Shown piece by piece: positions 6,093 to 6,917 of a stretch of 6,917 bases of DNA (positions are counted from its first letter, which is position 1; every line of letters starts with the position of its first letter). A program made the translations under genes and the position numbers. A model generated the notes under the pieces. That model did not search any database, was not told where the DNA came from, and saw only the letters and a list, made by a program, of their open reading frames with translations. Origin of the DNA: an uncultured Lachnospiraceae bacterium (lineage in GTDB: Bacteria; Bacillota; Clostridia; Lachnospirales; Anaerotignaceae); contig CALWSX010000018.1 in the NCBI GenBank assembly GCA_944384285.1, positions 1-6,917 on the forward strand. Direction: 5' to 3'.

Positions 6093-6617
6093 TTAATTAT
6101 ACTTATTATACTTAACTCTTGTTTCATCAAATCTGTCTAAATAGTAATTCGCATCTTCATTTTTAGGATACCCTACGGCTACAACACAAAACGGAGATAT
6201 ATTTTCAGGAAAGTTAAAAATTTTATTTAAGTTTTTAACTCTTTCTTCTAAAGGAAAACCACAAACCCAAACTGTACCAAGTCCTAAATGTACAGCTTCA
6301 AGAAGCATATTTTGACAACAAGCACCCATTTCCGGAGGAAAGTATTCTTTTATGTTTTTATATTTTAAGGTAAATTTTTTCTCATCGGCAAGTATAACTA
6401 TAGCAAGAGGTGCTTCTTTAACCATTTCCGCTCCCATTCCGATTTTTGAGATTTCCTGAAGAAGATTTTTATCATCTACAACGATAAATTCCCATGGCTG
6501 TTCGTTCATTGCAGAAGGAGCCTGCATAGCCGCTTTTAAAAGTTTATCAATTTTTTCTTTTTCAATTTCTTTTTGTAAAAACTCTCTTACACTTCGTCTT
6601 TCAAAAATTTCTTTCAT
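6093..6617 (-). CDS. nitroreductase-family FMN oxidoreductase
   Basis: This 174-residue protein belongs to the nitroreductase superfamily of small homodimeric flavoproteins that use FMN and NAD(P)H; the physiological substrate cannot be told from sequence. Family landmarks are FERRSVREF at 5-13 (FMN phosphate binding), APSAMNEQPWEFIVV at 33-47 (FMN and dimer contacts), GACCQNMLLEAVHLGLGTVW at 98-117, VVAVGYPKN at 145-153, and a C-terminal Arg167. The length is typical for the short anaerobe-type members. The start at 6617 has purine-rich GGGGGGAAGG at 6623-6632. The gene is preceded at 21 bases by a small membrane-peptide ORF, and its TAA stop forms part of the AAGGAGG site for the exported-protein gene 13 bases downstream. 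No ferredoxin or second domain is fused to it. Confidence 0.93.
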   Translation of the reverse strand: MKEIFERRSVREFLQKEIEKEKIDKLLKAAMQAPSAMNEQPWEFIVVDDKNLLQEISKIGMGAEMVKEAPLAIVILADEKKFTLKYKNIKEYFPPEMGACCQNMLLEAVHLGLGTVWVCGFPLEERVKNLNKIFNFPENISPFCVVAVGYPKNEDANYYLDRFDETRVKYNKYN

Positions 6618-6638
6618 AAAGACCTTCCCCCCTTATTA

Positions 6639-6734
6639 TTAATTATTCCTTTTCCAAAAGAAAAGTATTGTTACAAAAATAAGAATAAAAGACAGAAATA
6701 TTAAATCTATCAGCTGTCCCATCTCCTTTTTCAT
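6639..6734 (-). CDS. small one-helix membrane peptide (31 aa), hypothetical
   Basis: This short ORF was read directly from the minus strand. The peptide begins MKKEMGQLIDLIF and ends FFWKRNN. Residues about 8-27 form an unbroken hydrophobic stretch long enough for one membrane helix, with Lys residues before it and Trp-Lys-Arg after it, a normal pattern for a membrane anchor. Start choice is uncertain: ATG at 6734 has no clear ribosome binding site, while the in-frame ATG at 6722 has AAGGAG directly touching it, too close for normal initiation. The ORF lies behind a strong predicted promoter and a leader hairpin, and ends 21 bases before the nitroreductase start. It might be a real small protein or a leader peptide. 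The hydrophobic composition could also arise by chance in AT-rich DNA, which favours Phe, Leu and Ile codons. Confidence 0.5.
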   Translation of the reverse strand: MKKEMGQLIDLIFLSFILIFVTILFFWKRNN

Positions 6735-6743
6735 AATTTATAA

Positions 6744-6783
6744 AAAGAGTTTTGGAATATCATTAGATGTATCAAAACTCTTT
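6744..6783 (-). terminator. leader hairpin with T tail (attenuator, or terminator of the upstream gene)
   Basis: AAAGAGTTTTG (6744-6754) and CAAAACTCTTT (6773-6783) form a perfect 11-bp stem. The 18-base loop contains a few more pairs (6759-6761 with 6766-6768) closing a four-base loop. On the minus strand the 3' arm runs into further T and then ATAAATT. It lies between the promoter at 6801-6829 and the membrane-peptide ORF, so a transcript from that promoter would fold it within about ten bases of its start. It may also serve as the terminator of the gene ending at 6841. Confidence 0.65.
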
Positions 6784-6800
6784 CTAAAATTACTATTTAT

Positions 6801-6829
6801 ATTATAAAACGGTATAATTTAACTGTAAA
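6801..6829 (-). promoter_or_regulatory. near-consensus sigma-A-type promoter for the nitroreductase unit
   Basis: On the minus strand TTTACA (6824-6829), a 17-base spacer and a perfect TATAAT (6801-6806) match the housekeeping consensus at eleven of twelve positions with optimal spacing. The predicted start is near 6794. It lies 11 bases beyond the stop of the upstream gene and drives towards the membrane-peptide ORF, nitroreductase and exported-protein genes. Confidence 0.8.
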
Positions 6830-6840
6830 TTAAATATTTT

Positions 6841-6917
6841 TTAAGATTTATATATAGTATTACCTTTTCTTATAGTTTCTATTATTTTAATATTTTTAAT
6901 TTCTTCTCTTGCTATTT
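6841..6917 (-). CDS. 3' end of an unidentified gene (truncated by window edge)
   Basis: From the right edge one minus-strand frame stays open for 24 codons and ends with TAA at 6841-6843; the other two frames close early. The visible tail is rich in Lys, Ile and Glu and ends ETIRKGNTIYKS. This looks like the C-terminus of a soluble protein on the same strand as everything else, but there is too little to name a family. The open length is short enough that it could be a chance reading frame. Confidence 0.4.
   Translation of the reverse strand, partial: IAREEIKNIKIIETIRKGNTIYKS

Noticed and set aside
6080..6130. Upstream ATG for the exported-protein gene at 6130
   Set aside because: It lies inside the nitroreductase gene and would bury the signal peptide, while the ATG at 6079 has an ideal AAGGAGG site and a proper signal sequence.

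Overview
The window looks like a chromosomal segment of a low-GC, anaerobic-type Bacillota bacterium, most likely a clostridium. The evidence is very AT-rich DNA (intergenic stretches almost pure A/T), strong AGGAGG-type ribosome binding sites, intrinsic terminators with T tracts, FabK rather than FabI as the enoyl-ACP reductase, and discrete accB/accC/accD/accA genes inside a fatty-acid cluster. I cannot name a genus from sequence alone. Every gene I can support lies on the minus strand, so the biological order runs from right to left.

Right part (about 6917 to 5398, minus strand): the 3' end of an unidentified gene (stop at 6841) is followed within a few bases by a near-consensus promoter (6801-6829) and a long leader hairpin (6744-6783). 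Then come a previously unlisted 31-codon ORF for a one-helix membrane peptide (6639-6734), a nitroreductase-family flavoprotein (6093-6617) and a small exported or lipoprotein-like protein of unknown function (5435-6079). A clean intrinsic terminator at 5398-5424 closes this unit.

Middle (5006-5434): a gene-free, extremely AT-rich stretch. It carries a strong sigma-A-type promoter for acpP (5085-5112). A perfect 17-bp inverted repeat overlaps its -35 box and spacer, and a second, 26-bp A/T-only perfect palindrome starts at the predicted transcription start.

Left part (5005 to 1): a malonyl-CoA and fatty-acid initiation operon in the order acpP - accB - accC - accD - accA - fabH - fabK (fabK runs off the left edge). 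AccB, AccC and AccD/AccA form the complete four-subunit acetyl-CoA carboxylase that makes malonyl-CoA. FabH condenses acetyl-CoA with malonyl-ACP to start a chain, FabK performs the last reduction of each elongation cycle, and ACP carries all intermediates. accB to fabK are packed with gaps of 1 to 20 bases, and most of their ribosome binding sites lie inside the preceding gene. acpP is the exception: a strong hairpin with a T-rich tail follows its stop codon, which suggests that acpP is made in excess over the rest. fabD, fabG, fabF and fabZ are not in the window and may lie beyond the left edge.

No mobile element, CRISPR array, tRNA or rRNA was seen. The core genes are ordinary. The less ordinary signals are the acpP promoter palindromes, the acpP terminator inside the operon, a shortened zinc-ribbon motif in AccD, a 9-bp tandem repeat in accB, and the hidden membrane-peptide gene with its leader hairpin.
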